Below are positions 15,990 to 25,008 of a stretch of 64,000 bases of DNA, in pieces. A program made the position numbers and the translations under genes. The notes beneath the pieces are model-generated. The model saw nothing but the letters and a program-made list of their open reading frames with translations, did no database searches and was not told the DNA's origin. The first letter of the stretch is position 1. Every line of letters begins with the position of its first letter. This DNA is from Pseudonocardiales bacterium (GTDB lineage Bacteria; Actinomycetota; Actinomycetes; Mycobacteriales; Pseudonocardiaceae), in contig JAFAPC010000191.1 of NCBI GenBank assembly GCA_019247305.1, positions 1-64,000 on the forward strand, read 5' to 3'.

Positions 15990-17593
15990 CGACCGATGGC
16001 GAACCGCACACTGGCCGCGGCCAGCCGCTGGGCGCGCGCCCGGTGACCGCGCAGCGCGGCCCGAGCGGCGTTCGCCCCGCACGCCCCGTGCACCGCACCG
16101 CCGGGGTGGGCCGACGACGAGGCTAGGTAGAGACCGGCGACGGGCGTCTCCGGGCGCCCCAGCCCCGGGGTGGGCCGAAACACCAGTTGCTGATGCAGCG
16201 CGGTGGTGCCACCGTTGATCGCACCGCCGACCAGGTTTGCGTTGTGCTCAGCGAGCTGCGGCGGCGCCGTGACCGTCCGGGCGAGGATCCGGTCCCGGAA
16301 CCCGGGGGCGAACCGCTCGATCTGACGTTCGATGCGGTCGGCGAAGGCCTCCCGATCTCGCTTATCCCAGCTCCCCGAGATTGCATCGTCGCCACCATCG
16401 CCGCGGACCTGCCGCGGCACATGGGTGTAGGCCCACAACGATTCGGTGCCCACTGGTGAGCGGCACGGGTCCGCTGTCGTCATCTGCCCGGCGATCAGGA
16501 ACGGGCGGGCCGGGACGAGTCCCATGGCGATGTGCGCGGTGTACTCCGTCATCTCATCGAGGTCGGCCGCGAGGTGAACCGTGCCGGCACCCGCGACCTC
16601 ACTCGCCGACCAGGGCACCGGCGCGCGCAGCGCCCAGTCGAGCTTGAAGGTGCCGTAGTCCCACTGGAAGCGGCGGATGTCGTCGCGCAGCCGGGGCGGC
16701 AGGTGCTCCCAGCCGACGAGACCGCCGTAGAGGTAGGTGGCCGGGATCGCGGCCAGCACCGCGCGGCGGGCGCGGACGTCCTCGCCGTCGGCGGTGCGGA
16801 CACCGACCGCACGGCCCCGGCGCACCACTACCTCACGGACCGGGGCACCGCAGCGGACCCGAGCGCCCCGGCTCTCCAGCCGGCGCAGGAGCGCGGCGGT
16901 GAGCTGGCCGGCGCCTCCTTGGGGGACCGGGAAACCGAACTGCTGACCCAGCATCGCCATCAGCCATCCGAACAGGGCGCCCCCGTTGGACTCAGGCATC
17001 AGATCAGCATGCAGCGCGGACCCGGCCAGCAGGAGCGATCCGCCGGGTCCGGTGAACTCCTCTTCCACAAGCCGGCGCACCGGCAGCAGCCCAAACCGGG
17101 TGAACCGCAGCAACTCACTCGGTCCCAGCGCCGCCACCAGGCGGGCGCCAGCGCGCACCGGCGGGAACGGCACAAACAGGGCGTCGAGCAACATGGGGCT
17201 GAGCCGCTGCCAGGTCCCGTAGAGTCGTCTCCACGACGCGCCGTCACCGGCGCCCAGGGCGTCTAGCCCAGCCGCTGTCTGGTCCAGGTCCCGCGACAGC
17301 ACGGCGGCGCGCCCGTCGAGCAGCGGGTGCGCGAGCACCACGGGCGCGTGCACCCAGTGCAGCCCGTAACGCTCCAGCTGCAGCGAGCCGAGAGCCCGGG
17401 AGGCCGCGCCGAGGGGGTAGAACGCGCTGCACAGGTCAGTGATGAACTCCGGCGCAGGGCCGGTAGCGCTGCGCACCGCCCCGCCGGGCTCGGGTTGCTC
17501 CTCCAGGACGAGGACGTCCCACCCGGCGTCGGCGAGTACGTTCGCCGCGACCAGCCCGTTGGGCCCGGCGCCAATCACCACGGCATCGACCAC
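15986..17593 (-). CDS. FAD-dependent oxidoreductase, phytoene-desaturase-like
   Basis: A 535-residue flavoprotein starting with GTG. The dinucleotide-binding motif AVVIGAGPNGLVAANVLADAG and the partner EEQPEPGGAVRSA are at the N-terminus. The C-terminal FAD motif is GLYLASSSAHPGGAVHGACG. The family (phytoene dehydrogenase-related, COG1233) includes carotenoid desaturases and isomerases, and many members of unknown substrate such as human PYROXD2-like proteins, which this sequence resembles in length and C-terminal motif. No carotenoid genes are adjacent, so I do not assign carotenoid synthesis. It lies between the convergent SRPBCC gene and the mrp operon. Confidence 0.88.
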   Translation of the reverse strand: MVDAVVIGAGPNGLVAANVLADAGWDVLVLEEQPEPGGAVRSATGPAPEFITDLCSAFYPLGAASRALGSLQLERYGLHWVHAPVVLAHPLLDGRAAVLSRDLDQTAAGLDALGAGDGASWRRLYGTWQRLSPMLLDALFVPFPPVRAGARLVAALGPSELLRFTRFGLLPVRRLVEEEFTGPGGSLLLAGSALHADLMPESNGGALFGWLMAMLGQQFGFPVPQGGAGQLTAALLRRLESRGARVRCGAPVREVVVRRGRAVGVRTADGEDVRARRAVLAAIPATYLYGGLVGWEHLPPRLRDDIRRFQWDYGTFKLDWALRAPVPWSASEVAGAGTVHLAADLDEMTEYTAHIAMGLVPARPFLIAGQMTTADPCRSPVGTESLWAYTHVPRQVRGDGGDDAISGSWDKRDREAFADRIERQIERFAPGFRDRILARTVTAPPQLAEHNANLVGGAINGGTTALHQQLVFRPTPGLGRPETPVAGLYLASSSAHPGGAVHGACGANAARAALRGHRARAQRLAAASVRFAIGR

Positions 17594-17634
17594 GCGAAGT
17601 GATACCCCCGCCGGGGCTCGGCGAAACGTCGCCC

Positions 17635-19500
17635 TCAGCTGGTGGCGAGGCCGATCGTCAGGAGGGTGACGCCCACCAGCAGCCAGATGACGTAGTCGCC
17701 GAGCTGACCTGAGTGCGCGGTGCGCAGAGCGCGCAACGGCAGGGCCAGCGCGCCCGCGATCCGGCGCACTGGCCGCGGCAGGCGGTCGGGGTACCCGCCG
17801 AGCACGGCCACGAGCAGGGCCAGCAGGGCCGAGAGCACACCGAGGAGCACCCCAGATCGGCTCCAGCTTGTCACCGCGGCGACGGAGGATGTGATCGTCG
17901 GTTGTCCGTCCAACGCAGCGGCGGCGTAGCCACCGGGGTCGAGCAGCTCGTGGGCGGCGTGCTGAGCGTGCGCCGCCAGTCCCGGAACGAGGCCCAACGC
18001 AAGACCACCCAGCAGCAGGGCGACCACGGGCACGAGCATGGTGAGGGGTGCGCGCGCAACGTGGCGGTCGATCTCCGGCTGCTCCTCGGAGCCCTGGGCC
18101 TCGGAGCGCTGGACCTCGGAGCCTTGGGCCTCACCTCGGGTGTCGGGCGGGGAGCCCACATCGAGGAAGACGCGCATCCCCACCCGCAGCACGGCCCCGC
18201 CGGTGAGCGCGGAGACGCCCACGAACAGGACGCTGGCCCACTCGAACCCGGCGTGCGACAGGCCGTCTTCGGCCAGGGTCTTACCCAGCCAGGTGCCAAA
18301 CGGGGGCAGCGCGGCGAGCGCCAGTCCGCCGACGAGGAAGCAGACTCGGGTGATCGGCATGTCGCGGCCTCGGCCGTGCAGTTCGGTTTCCTCGACGCTG
18401 CCCCGGGTATTGAGCAGGATCCCGGTGCACAGGAACAACGCGCCTTTCACCGCGGCATGCCCGAGAACGTAGATGGCCAGTCCCCCAACCGCGGCCGGCT
18501 CGAGCGCGCCGAGCGCGACGAGAAACAGACCGACGTGGCCAACGGTGGAGAAGGCCAGTAACCGTTTAAGGTGTGATTGGGCCACGCACATCACGGCACC
18601 GACCACCGCGGTGGCCACGCCCGCGACCATCAGTACCGGCCGAAGCCGCTCGGCCGGCAGCGCCGGGGACAACGCGGCCGACCAGGTTCGGACCACCCCA
18701 TAAATCCCCAGTTCGACCATCACTCCAGAGAACAGCACACACACCGGCGACGGTGCGACGGCGTGCGCGTCGGCCAACCAGAAATGAAACGGCACCGCAG
18801 CGCCCTTGACCAGGAACCCGGTGAACACCAGCGCGGCAGCCATCAGCACTAGCCAGTCAGGGCTGTGGGCGGCTAAGGCTCGCTGCACCTGTGCGAAACC
18901 CAGCTCCCCGGTCCGCCCATAGATCAACCCGATTCCCAGCAACGAGCAGTAGGCACCGAGTGAATTGATGACCGCGAAGTTGAGTGCGCCTTGCAGCGGC
19001 TTGGCTTCTTCGATTTTGTAACCGGTCAGCACGTAGGCCACCGCGCCCATCAACTCGAAGAACACGAAGGCGTTGAACAAGTCGCCGGTCAGCGCAAAAC
19101 CGACCATGGCCGCCAGAAACAGCAGGATCAGGGTATGAAAGTAGCTCTCCACCTCATCGAAGTAACGCCAGGTGTAGGTCAACGCTGCGGCAACGAGGAC
19201 GGCTACTAGAGTGGCTAGCCCGGCGCCGATCCGATCGACGACGAAGACCACTCCGACGCTGGTTCTGTGGCCGTTAGGCCCAGGCGGGGGTGAGTACCCT
19301 CCCAGCCAGCTGACCACCCGCTGTGAACCGGTGGCCACGAGCAGCATGACCGACCCAGCGAGCACCAGCAGGCAGGTGAGCATGGAGGTCGCATCGGTCA
19401 CTGCACGGGGCACCACCCGGCCCACGGCGGCCAGCGCGGTCGCCGCGACCAGGGGCAACGCCACCATCAGCGGGGGCAGCGCCTCGACCATGGGCGGCAC
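17635..19500 (-). CDS. mrpD: Mrp antiporter subunit D (NuoM/NuoN-like)
   Basis: A 621-residue polytopic membrane protein with about 14 helices of the complex I antiporter-like fold. Signature segments are FNAFVFFELMGAVAYVLTGYKIE (with key Glu), KGAAVPFHFWLADAHAVAPSPV (Lys on helix 7 and the HAVAPS loop) and HAAVKGALFLCTGIL. At about residue 440-480 it has a hydrophilic Glu/Gln/Ser-rich insert (repeats of GSEVQRSEAQ type) not typical of MrpD. It is the last gene of the operon. It forms the proton/cation channel module; because no full MrpA is present, it is probably the only antiporter-fold subunit of this complex. Confidence 0.9.
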   Translation of the reverse strand: MPPMVEALPPLMVALPLVAATALAAVGRVVPRAVTDATSMLTCLLVLAGSVMLLVATGSQRVVSWLGGYSPPPGPNGHRTSVGVVFVVDRIGAGLATLVAVLVAAALTYTWRYFDEVESYFHTLILLFLAAMVGFALTGDLFNAFVFFELMGAVAYVLTGYKIEEAKPLQGALNFAVINSLGAYCSLLGIGLIYGRTGELGFAQVQRALAAHSPDWLVLMAAALVFTGFLVKGAAVPFHFWLADAHAVAPSPVCVLFSGVMVELGIYGVVRTWSAALSPALPAERLRPVLMVAGVATAVVGAVMCVAQSHLKRLLAFSTVGHVGLFLVALGALEPAAVGGLAIYVLGHAAVKGALFLCTGILLNTRGSVEETELHGRGRDMPITRVCFLVGGLALAALPPFGTWLGKTLAEDGLSHAGFEWASVLFVGVSALTGGAVLRVGMRVFLDVGSPPDTRGEAQGSEVQRSEAQGSEEQPEIDRHVARAPLTMLVPVVALLLGGLALGLVPGLAAHAQHAAHELLDPGGYAAAALDGQPTITSSVAAVTSWSRSGVLLGVLSALLALLVAVLGGYPDRLPRPVRRIAGALALPLRALRTAHSGQLGDYVIWLLVGVTLLTIGLATS

Positions 19501-19503
19501 CGG

Positions 19504-19848
19504 TCAGTTCCGCAGCGCGCGCAGCTCGTCAGGATTCACGGTGCCGTGTCTCTTATGGATCTGGATGGTCAGCGCCAGCAGCACCGCGGTAACCGTCGCC
19601 GACACTACAATATCGGTCAAGGTCAAGGCCTGGACCACCGGATCGACGACCCGGGTCCCGACCGGGACGTCGCCAAAGACCGGTGCGGACGCCCCGGCGC
19701 GAAAGCCAACGGTCAACAGCAGCACATAGGTGGCGGACTGGGTGACGGTCAGGCACGCCACCGTGTGCACGAGGTTGCGGCTGGTCACCATGCCGTAGCA
19801 GCCCAGGAGAAACAGCCAGCCGGCCACCAGGTAGGGCAGCACGCTCAC
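19504..19848 (-). CDS. mrpC: Mrp antiporter subunit C (NuoK-like)
   Basis: A 114-residue membrane protein with three helices (LVAGWLFLLGCYGMVTS, THVACLTVTQSATYVLLLTVGF-like, ALTLTDIVVSATVTAVLLAL), the NuoK-like topology. The GTG at 19848 overlaps the mrpB stop (GTGA), so the long N-terminus in the ORF track (from 20232) is a shadow of mrpB. The DPVVQALTLTDIVVSAT motif is the classic MrpC/NuoK signature. It contributes to the proton path between the B and D modules. Confidence 0.93.
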   Translation of the reverse strand: MSVLPYLVAGWLFLLGCYGMVTSRNLVHTVACLTVTQSATYVLLLTVGFRAGASAPVFGDVPVGTRVVDPVVQALTLTDIVVSATVTAVLLALTIQIHKRHGTVNPDELRALRN

Positions 19849-20597
19849 GGCGGGTCCTGGTGATCCGCGCGTCGCAGGATGATGGTCTGCTCCAGGAACG
19901 CGGCGAGCAGCAGCACAACCGCGGCCGCCACCGCCACCCCGATGGCCGCGTTGATCACTGGAACTGTCCCGCCAGAGAGAAGCGCACCCAGGGAACCGGT
20001 GGGCAGCATGTTCGCCAAAAATCCCCCGCCGAGCCCAAGACCGGCCACGCCCAGGGCCACGAAAGCAGCCACGGCCAGCGACTCGATGACCTCCAGCACC
20101 GTCTGCGGCACGGCGCGGCGCAACGCCGCGTAGCGCCCGGCGACGTAGAGCAGGTGCCATCCGGTGGCCAGCACCACCCCGCCCTGGAACCCGCCACCCG
20201 GGCTGAGCTGGCCGTGGGCGATCACGTAGCACCCGACCAGGACACTGACCGGCAGCAACAGATATCCTGCCAACCGGGTGGTCGGCAGGACCCGGCCCTC
20301 CTCCGGGTGCCCGATCTCTCGCTCCTCGGGTGAGGGGCGCAGCAGCACGACGGTCCCGATCACCGAACCGAACAGGATGAACTCCTCCCCCAGGGTGTCC
20401 ACCGCTCGCTGATCGAAGTTCACCGACGACACCACGTTAGCGCTCGCGCGCTGGACGGTGGCCACCGTCACTGCCCGATCCCCATAGGGATGAAAGTCAG
20501 AGCCGAAACTCGGCAGACCCCGGGCCGCGAGGACAAACAGCACCGAGAACACGGGTGCCACCAGGGCGAAAAGCACCACTCGGGCCCGCCGGCTCAC
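19845..20597 (-). CDS. mrpB: Mrp antiporter subunit B (MnhB domain protein)
   Basis: A 250-residue membrane protein. The GTG at 20597 overlaps the DUF4040 stop (GTGA). The N-terminal part (ARVVLFALVAPVFSVLFVLAARGLP) carries a helix and an extracytoplasmic stretch with FDQRAVDTLGEEFILFGS, which resembles the MbhE/MrpA C-terminal segment. The C-terminal part is the MnhB domain proper (LPVSVLVGCYVIAHGQLSPGGGFQGG, with the conserved HGQLSPGGGFQGG motif). It is therefore a fusion of the MbhE-like and MnhB segments, consistent with a split MrpA arrangement. Confidence 0.9.
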   Translation of the reverse strand: MSRRARVVLFALVAPVFSVLFVLAARGLPSFGSDFHPYGDRAVTVATVQRASANVVSSVNFDQRAVDTLGEEFILFGSVIGTVVLLRPSPEEREIGHPEEGRVLPTTRLAGYLLLPVSVLVGCYVIAHGQLSPGGGFQGGVVLATGWHLLYVAGRYAALRRAVPQTVLEVIESLAVAAFVALGVAGLGLGGGFLANMLPTGSLGALLSGGTVPVINAAIGVAVAAAVVLLLAAFLEQTIILRRADHQDPP

Positions 20598-20830
20598 CGC
20601 CGACCACCCACTTTCCGAATCGTCAACATGATCATCAACGGTACGACTGCGGTGCCGATGGCCAGTTGCGACAACGCCACGTCTGGGGCCTGCACGGTGA
20701 CGAAGAGAATTGTCAGCGTCAGACCGAACACCGAGAGCGTGACCGCCTGCTGGGCCGGATCCCGGGTCAGCACGACTACGGCGCCGGTGAGGGCAACCAG
20801 CCCCAGCGCGAGGACAATCACCAGCATCAT
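20594..20830 (-). CDS. DUF4040 / MbhD-like small antiporter subunit
   Basis: A 78-residue protein with three membrane helices (LVIVLALGLVALTGAVVVL, VTLSVFGLTLTILFVTVQA, AIGTAVVPLMIMLTI). The VQAPDVALSQLAIGTAVVPL motif is the hallmark of the MbhD/DUF4040 domain, which in full-length MrpA lies near the C-terminus. Here it is a separate gene, starting in an ATGA overlap with mrpG and ending in a GTGA overlap with mrpB. Confidence 0.9.
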   Translation of the reverse strand: MMLVIVLALGLVALTGAVVVLTRDPAQQAVTLSVFGLTLTILFVTVQAPDVALSQLAIGTAVVPLMIMLTIRKVGGRR

Positions 20831-21126
20831 GCTGGCGAATCCGTCTCGATGAACCCCTCACGCTGCGCGGTAGCCCGTCCAAAAGCGGCCACCGTGACCG
20901 CGCCGCTACCGATCAGCAGCACGCCAATCAGGACCAGTTTGACCGCTGAGCGACCCAGACCCTCATGAATGACGAGCGCAGCGATGATCAGAGGAGTGCC
21001 CAAGGAGGACGCGGGACCTAGGTAATGCAGCCGCAGCAGAGTATCGCGTGCCGCGAGCAGGCCCAGGCACCCCATGGCCACCGCGACAAGTCCCGCGATG
21101 AGCAGCACCACCTCCACACGTGCCAT
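20827..21126 (-). CDS. mrpG: Mrp antiporter subunit G
   Basis: A 99-residue membrane protein with three helices (VVLLIAGLVAVAMGCLGLLA, LGTPLIIAALVIHE, LVLIGVLLIGSGAVTVA) and the MrpG motif RDTLLRLHYLGPASSLGTPL. I take the ATG at 21126 rather than the ORF-track start at 21423; it gives the normal family length and the usual two-base gap after mrpF. Role: small accessory subunit needed for assembly of the antiporter. Confidence 0.93.
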   Translation of the reverse strand: MARVEVVLLIAGLVAVAMGCLGLLAARDTLLRLHYLGPASSLGTPLIIAALVIHEGLGRSAVKLVLIGVLLIGSGAVTVAAFGRATAQREGFIETDSPA

Positions 21127-21128
21127 CG

Positions 21129-21374
21129 CTACCCCACCAAACGCGCAAAGACGAGTGATCCGGTCAACGACAATGTCGCCAAGACCAGACCGGTGTCCAC
21201 ATAGGAACTCCGCTGGTATCCCGCGGACAGCAGCAGCAGCTCCAGCGTGGCGACCACCCCGGCCATCGCCAGGCCGGCCAGCCGGTCCAGGGTGCGTCCC
21301 CGAGCGGCCACCACCACCGCCGGCACCATCCCCACCACCAGGAGCACGGCCGCAGCCACCAACCACCGGTTCAC
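21129..21374 (-). CDS. mrpF: Mrp antiporter subunit F
   Basis: An 81-residue membrane protein with three helices (LVAAAVLLVVGMVPAVVVAA, AGVVATLELLLLSAGYQ, DTGLVLATLSLTGSLVFARL). It has the MrpF pattern of RGRTLDRLAGLAM followed by YVDTGLVLATLSLTGSLVFAR. It starts in overlap with mrpE (ATGA). The E-F-G order is the normal one for mrp operons. Confidence 0.93.
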   Translation of the reverse strand: MNRWLVAAAVLLVVGMVPAVVVAARGRTLDRLAGLAMAGVVATLELLLLSAGYQRSSYVDTGLVLATLSLTGSLVFARLVG

Positions 21375-21863
21375 CGCTGCACCGACCTTTCCACCACGCG
21401 CTTTTCCACCACGCCCAGTTCATCGCGAACGGCGTGGATGAGCAGCCTCGGCGGGCTAGGGCTGCTGTCCACGACGAAGCTGCCCGGGCTCAGGCTAAGC
21501 ATCAATCCGGCCACCGCCTGCGCCTGCTGCTCGCGGAGCTCATCAGGCGCCGCCGCCAACGTCAGGCGGCGCAGGGCACCCACCGGTACCGCCCGCCGCC
21601 GCAGCTGCGACCCCACCAGCCGCGCCAGCCACCAGGTGTCGGCCAGCACCGCTGCTGGGATCCGAAGGAGGCCACCCACCCCGCCCGGGGGCAGCGTGAA
21701 CGGCGAGCCGCTCATCCGGTGCGCCGTCATGGCCGTGCCCGCGGCGAGGCCGCTGAGCACTGCGCCGAGGACGAACTCACCGCCCGATAGCGGGGACACC
21801 AGCATCAGGTACCCGGCGAAGAGCAGGACCCACCACAGCGCCACGCCGACCAGCGGGGAAGCC
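21371..21863 (-). CDS. mrpE: Mrp antiporter subunit E
   Basis: A 164-residue membrane protein, first gene of the antiporter operon. Two N-terminal helices (VALWWVLLFAGYLMLVSP and FVLGAVLSGLAAGTAM) are followed by a cytoplasmic domain with the MrpE pattern VAGLMLSLSPGSFVVD and HAVRDE. ATG 21863 gives the family-like start. A GTG four codons upstream (21875) is an alternative, and neither has a strong ribosome binding site. The ORF-track extension to 22045 is not family-like. The promoter lies in the 190-base interval shared with the divergent ThDP enzyme gene. Confidence 0.85.
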
Positions 21864-22056
21864 ATGCGTTGGCCCACGCCGTCACCGTCTCCCCTCTCCT
21901 GCCCCCTCTGCCCCAGCGGAGCTGACCGTGGGGCTGCCAGGGGGGCTAGCTGTGTCGTCGGCCACGACGCCAGTTTAGGTGCATAAACACGATGGTTGCG
22001 GGGAATGCTGGAGCGGGAAGCTTGGGCGCCTTGTCCGGGACTCAAAGGGAGAGACC

Positions 22057-23850
22057 GTGGCCGCAGTGACTGTTGCTGATCACGTGTTGGGCCGTTTGCG
22101 GGACTGGGGGGTGGACACGGTTTTCGGCTACCCCGGTGATGGAATCAACGGACTGCTGGCCGCGTGGGGCCGGGCGGAGAACCGACCGCAGTTCGTGCAG
22201 GCCCGGCATGAGGAAATGGCGGCGTTCGAGGCGGTGGGGTATGCGAAGTTCACCGGGCGTCTGGGGGTATGCGCGGCGACGTCGGGGCCGGGCGCGATCC
22301 ACCTGCTGAACGGCTTGTATGACGCCAAGCTCGACCACGTGCCGGTGTTGGCGATCGTCGGGCAGACCAACCGCAGCGCGATGGGCGGCGCCTACCAGCA
22401 GGAGGTCGACCTGCTGAGCCTGTTCAAGGACGTCGCCAGCGACTACCTGCAGATGGTCACGGTGCCCGAGCAACTGCCCAACGTGCTCGACCGGGCGATC
22501 CGAATCGCCCTGGGGCGCCGAGCGCCCACCGCGGTGATCCTGCCGGCCGACGTCCAGGAGCTGGCGTACTCGCCCCCCAGCCATGAGTTCAAGATGGTGC
22601 CCTCCAGCCTGGGCATCTGCTGGCCACAGCTCGCGCCGGATTCCGACGCGCTGCGCCAGGCGGCGGAGATCCTCAACGGGGGCCGTAAGGTCGCGATCCT
22701 GGTGGGCTCCGGTGCCCGGGGGGCGGCCGCGGAGCTGGAGCAGGTCGCCGATCTGCTGGGTGCCGGGGTAGCCAAGGCGCTGCTGGGCAAGGACGTGCTC
22801 TCCGATGAGCTGCCGTATGTGACCGGGTCGATCGGACTGCTGGGCACCCGGCCAAGTTATGAAATGATGCGCGAGGCCGACACTTTGCTGACGGTCGGGT
22901 CAAGTTTCCCCTACACCCAGTTCATGCCCGAGTTCGACCAGGCCCGCGCGGTGCAGATCGACCTCGACCCGGTCATGATCGGCATGCGTTATCCCTACGA
23001 GGTGAACCTGGTGGGGGACGCGGCGCTCACCCTGCGCGCGCTGCTGCCGCTGCTGGTCCGCAAGCACGACCGGTCCTGGCGCGAGAGCATCGAGGCCAAG
23101 GTGACCCGCTGGTGGGAGACCATGGCGATGGAGGCCAGCGTCGAGGCGGATCCCATCAACCCGATGCGGCTGTTCGCTGAGCTGAGCCCCCGGCTGCCGG
23201 AGAACGCGATCGTCACCGCCGACTCCGGATCGGCAGCCAACTGGTACGCCCGCCAGCTCAGGTTCCGCGGTGTGATGCGCGGATCGCTGTCCGGGAACCT
23301 GGCGACCATGGGTCCGGGGGTGCCCTACGGGATCGGGGCGAAGTTCGGCTATCCAGACCGACCGGTGATCGTGTTCGCTGGAGACGGCGCGATGCAGATG
23401 AACGGCCTCGCTGAACTGATCACCATCAAGCGGTACTGGGAGCAGTGGTCGGACCCTCGGCTGATCGTCACCGTGCTGCACAACGACGACCTGAACCAGG
23501 TCACCTGGGAGATGCGCGCGATGGCCGGCGCCCCCAAGTTCGTCGAGTCGCAAAGCCTGCCCAACGTGGATTACGCCGCCTTCGCGGCCAGCCTCGGGCT
23601 GGCGGCCATCGCGGTGGACAAGCCCGAAGGCATCGCGTCGGCCTGGGAACGCGCGCTGGCCGCCCAGGCGCCAACGCTGCTCGATGTGCGCTGCGACCCG
23701 AATGTGCCCCCGGTGCCGCCGCACGCCACCCTGGAGCAAATGACCAACGCGGCTAAGGCCCTGCTGGCCGGAGACGAAGACCGCTGGGGCGTGATCAAGG
23801 AAGGTGCCAAGACCAAGATCCAGGAGCTCTTGCCGCACCGGGAGAGCTGA
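22057..23850 (+). CDS. Thiamine-diphosphate enzyme, pyruvate oxidase/dehydrogenase (PoxB)-like
   Basis: A 597-residue enzyme. The GTG at 22057 follows AAGGGAGAG at good spacing, so the upstream 26 codons in the ORF track are not used. Three domains are visible. The N-terminal PYR domain has WGVDTVFGYPGDGINGLLA and the catalytic Glu in ARHEEMAAFEAVGYAKFTG. A central FAD/nucleotide-type domain has AILVGSGARGAAAELEQVA. The PP domain has the ThDP-Mg motif GDGAMQMNGLAELITI and LHNDDLNQ. It is closest in layout to pyruvate oxidase/PoxB and related 2-oxoacid decarboxylating enzymes, as often annotated in actinomycete operons with GMC dehydrogenases. Exact substrate not assignable. First gene of a six-gene operon. 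Confidence 0.85.
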   Translation: MAAVTVADHVLGRLRDWGVDTVFGYPGDGINGLLAAWGRAENRPQFVQARHEEMAAFEAVGYAKFTGRLGVCAATSGPGAIHLLNGLYDAKLDHVPVLAIVGQTNRSAMGGAYQQEVDLLSLFKDVASDYLQMVTVPEQLPNVLDRAIRIALGRRAPTAVILPADVQELAYSPPSHEFKMVPSSLGICWPQLAPDSDALRQAAEILNGGRKVAILVGSGARGAAAELEQVADLLGAGVAKALLGKDVLSDELPYVTGSIGLLGTRPSYEMMREADTLLTVGSSFPYTQFMPEFDQARAVQIDLDPVMIGMRYPYEVNLVGDAALTLRALLPLLVRKHDRSWRESIEAKVTRWWETMAMEASVEADPINPMRLFAELSPRLPENAIVTADSGSAANWYARQLRFRGVMRGSLSGNLATMGPGVPYGIGAKFGYPDRPVIVFAGDGAMQMNGLAELITIKRYWEQWSDPRLIVTVLHNDDLNQVTWEMRAMAGAPKFVESQSLPNVDYAAFAASLGLAAIAVDKPEGIASAWERALAAQAPTLLDVRCDPNVPPVPPHATLEQMTNAAKALLAGDEDRWGVIKEGAKTKIQELLPHRES

Positions 23851-23853
23851 GCA

Positions 23854-24999
23854 GTGGGGACCACAGTGCTGGACGCGACCGTCGAGGCGATCGAGGTCGC
23901 GGTGTACACCATCCCGACCGACGCACCCGAGGCTGACGGAACCCTGACGTGGGAAGCCACCACGATGGTGCTCGTCGAGGTCCGCAGCGGCGAGATCTGC
24001 GGAACCGGCTGGACCTACGGCCCGCCCGCCTGCGCTCACGTGGTCACCGGTCAGCTCGCTGATGTGGTGGTGGGGGGCGACGCCCTAGACGTGACCGCGG
24101 CGTTCGACGGCATGGTCACAGCGGTCCGCAATGCCGGACGCCCCGGGGCGGTCGGTTACGCGATCTCCGCGGTGGATACCGCGCTGTGGGACCTCAAAGC
24201 CCGGTTGCTCGGGCTGCCGCTGCACCGGCTGCTCGGTGCGGTGCGTGAGGCGGTGCCGGTGTATGGCAGTGGCGGGTTCACGTCCTACGACGAGGCACGC
24301 CTACGCGAGCAGTTGACGGGCTGGGTCAGCGGGCAGCGCATACCCCGGGTGAAGATCAAAATTGGGGAGTCGTGGGGGACGAATCCCGCCCGGGATCTCG
24401 CGCGCATGACCCAGGCGCGCGAGGTGATCGGACCGAGCGTGGAGCTGTTTGTCGACGCCAACGGCGGCTACGAGCGCAAGCAGGCTATTCGGGTGATGCA
24501 CGCCGCTGCCGAGCTGGACATCCGGTGGTTCGAGGAACCGGTGTCCTCCGATGACCTCCACGGGCTCCGCGAGGTTCGCCGCGCCGTCGCCCCGGATGTC
24601 ACCGCCGGAGAGTACGGGGATAGTTTGGCCTATTTCCAGCGGATGTGCGCTGCGGGCGCGGTGGACTGCCTGCAGGCGGATGTGTCCCGCTGCGGCGGCA
24701 TCACCGAATGGTTGCGGGTCGCCGCCGTCGCGGCCGCCCACCAGTTGGAGATCTCCGGGCACTGCGCGCCGCACCTGCATGTGCACGCGGCGGCGGCCAC
24801 CCCCAACCTGCGGCACCTGGAGTGGTTCCACGACCACGTCCGGATCGAGCAGATGTTCTTCGACGGCGCCCTGGACCCCACCGGCGGCGCGCTCCGCCCC
24901 GCACCCACGGCTCCCGGCCATGGACTGCGGCTACGGCGTGAGGTCGCCTCCCGCTATCAGGTCGGCTCAACCGCATGCCACGAACAGAACTCGAGGTGA
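23854..24999 (+). CDS. Enolase-superfamily (mandelate racemase/muconate lactonising) enzyme
   Basis: A 381-residue protein. The N-terminal capping domain is followed by a barrel with the expected catalytic residues: KxK (RVKIKIGES), metal ligands Asp in VDANGGYE, Glu in RWFEEPVSS and Glu in VTAGEYGDS, an Asp in LQADVSRCGG and a His in ISGHCAPHLH. The KxK plus terminal His pattern fits the mandelate-racemase subgroup, whose members mostly dehydrate or racemise sugar acids. GTG start four bases after the ThDP enzyme stop. Inference: dehydration of an aldonic acid produced by the downstream oxidases. Confidence 0.88.
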   Translation: MGTTVLDATVEAIEVAVYTIPTDAPEADGTLTWEATTMVLVEVRSGEICGTGWTYGPPACAHVVTGQLADVVVGGDALDVTAAFDGMVTAVRNAGRPGAVGYAISAVDTALWDLKARLLGLPLHRLLGAVREAVPVYGSGGFTSYDEARLREQLTGWVSGQRIPRVKIKIGESWGTNPARDLARMTQAREVIGPSVELFVDANGGYERKQAIRVMHAAAELDIRWFEEPVSSDDLHGLREVRRAVAPDVTAGEYGDSLAYFQRMCAAGAVDCLQADVSRCGGITEWLRVAAVAAAHQLEISGHCAPHLHVHAAAATPNLRHLEWFHDHVRIEQMFFDGALDPTGGALRPAPTAPGHGLRLRREVASRYQVGSTACHEQNSR

Positions 25000-25008
25000 T
25001 CTGAGGTG

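Noticed and set aside
22900-24039. 379-residue minus-strand ORF
   Set aside because: Antisense to the ThDP enzyme; Gly/His/Arg/Val-rich shadow translation without recognisable domains.
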